Source: Oleidesulfovibrio sp964593925 (GTDB lineage Bacteria > Desulfobacterota > Desulfovibrionia > Desulfovibrionales > Desulfovibrionaceae). From it: a stretch of DNA of 64,000 bases. Where the stretch lies: positions 61,020-125,019 of the forward strand of contig CAZQKM010000003.1 in the NCBI GenBank assembly GCA_964593925.1, written 5' to 3'. Below, piece by piece: positions 63,615-64,000 of this stretch; position 1 is the first letter of the stretch, and each line of letters starts with the position of its first letter. Below the pieces are notes generated by a model. It saw only the letters and a list, made by a program, of their open reading frames with translations, had not been told where the DNA came from and ran no database searches. A program made the position numbers and the translations under genes.

Positions 63615-64000
63615 ATGAGTGGAAGTACATTTGGCCGATTGTTTCGGTTGACAACATATGGAGAGTCGCACGGTCCGGGCCTGGGGGGCGTTGTGGACGG
63701 TTGCCCGGCAGGGGTTGCACTTACGGAGTCCATGTTGCAGGCCGAGTTGGACCGAAGAAAACCGGGCCAGGGCGGGGCTGCGTCTACCGTACGCAATGAG
63801 CCGGACACTGTACGTGTGCTTTCTGGCCTATTCGAGGGGCTGACCACAGGCACGCCCATAGCATTTCATGTGGAAAACAGGGACCATCGTTCCCATGACT
63901 ATGGTGAGATTATGCACGTGTATCGCCCAGGGCACGCTGACATTGCGTATGAGGCCAAGAACGGCCTGCGTGTTTATCGGGGGGGGGGGCGTTCTTCAGG
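63615..64000 (+). CDS. aroC: Chorismate synthase (3' truncated by window)
   Basis: The first 128 codons are in the window, starting STFGRLFRLTTYGESHGPGL, and the frame is open to the end. Family signatures seen: GESHGPGLG, the FMN/phosphate-binding RNEPDTVRVLSGLFEGLTTG and ENRDHRSHDYGEI, PGHADIAYEAKNGLRVYRGG. It makes chorismate from EPSP. A run of eleven G near 63980-63990 codes the conserved RGGGRSS segment in frame. CAGGGGG lies 11 bases before the ATG. Confidence 0.95.
   Translation, partial: MSGSTFGRLFRLTTYGESHGPGLGGVVDGCPAGVALTESMLQAELDRRKPGQGGAASTVRNEPDTVRVLSGLFEGLTTGTPIAFHVENRDHRSHDYGEIMHVYRPGHADIAYEAKNGLRVYRGGGRSS

Noticed and set aside
62747..63859. 370-codon reverse frame across aroK and aroC
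   Set aside because: Pro/Thr/Cys-rich shadow of two firmly identified genes.
1..64000. CRISPR array, insertion sequence, prophage or rRNA/tRNA genes
   Set aside because: No regularly spaced repeats, transposase, integrase or phage structural genes and no RNA gene signatures were seen.

Overview
The window looks like a chromosomal stretch of a Desulfovibrionaceae sulfate reducer (Desulfovibrio or a close relative). The reasons are a choline trimethylamine-lyase that keeps the published numbering of the Desulfovibrio alaskensis enzyme (Cys489, Glu491, Gly821 all fall at the right codons), a ferredoxin-thioredoxin reductase subunit, a rubredoxin, a LytTR regulator joined to an acetyl-CoA synthetase, a phosphoglycerate-mutase-like 'proposed homoserine kinase' joined to homoserine dehydrogenase, and moderately GC-rich DNA with many long G/C runs. 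The genus is an inference; no rRNA or tRNA gene was seen.

Layout. 1-26 kb is mostly housekeeping: the end of a molybdate/tungstate-type ABC ATPase, moeA, a YmdB-like phosphodiesterase, tyrS, a CstA carrier, a 1,200-residue AsmA/DUF748-type protein whose last 169 bp are tandemly duplicated, an acetyl-CoA-synthetase homologue translationally coupled to a LytTR regulator (reverse strand), lepA-lepB, a ComM-like ATPase, purT, a GAF-histidine kinase, a TPR lipoprotein-like operon, HU, glycerate 2-kinase and rubredoxin.

28-48 kb is a choline-utilisation (cut, glycyl-radical type) bacterial microcompartment locus. A MerR-family regulator and a small transporter operon lie on the reverse strand. A divergent operon on the forward strand, about 16.5 kb long, encodes six to seven shell-protein types, CutC and its activase CutD, one normal CoA-acylating aldehyde dehydrogenase and one lacking the catalytic cysteine, PduL-type phosphotransacylase, an EutJ-like chaperone, an alcohol dehydrogenase, a PduS-like flavin/Fe-S protein and an EutP/PduV-like GTPase. 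The expected chemistry is choline to trimethylamine plus acetaldehyde, then acetaldehyde to ethanol or to acetyl-CoA and acetyl-phosphate inside the shell. Both divergent promoters carry the same CCCC-TT-GGGG dyad inside an over-long 19/20-bp -35/-10 spacer, the arrangement used by MerR-family activators, so transporter and compartment are probably co-induced by the neighbouring MerR protein.

48-64 kb returns to core genes: class V aminotransferase, murI, a pyridoxal kinase, an EF-G paralogue, a glutaredoxin-like protein with the thioredoxin-reductase subunit, an amidohydrolase, an acyl-CoA thioesterase, mltA, an amino-acid operon (a frameshifted class I aminotransferase, hom, kinase candidate), a small AT-rich island with a broken gene, then aroK and the start of aroC.

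The most notable non-routine observations are the MerR promoter pair, the cysteine-less aldehyde dehydrogenase kept in the operon, two PduT-type shell proteins with a pore cysteine, structured terminator-like elements inside the cut operon, the G8 frameshift in the aminotransferase, an AT-rich island with a gene interrupted by an in-frame TGA, and a hairpin between the Shine-Dalgarno and start codon of lepA.
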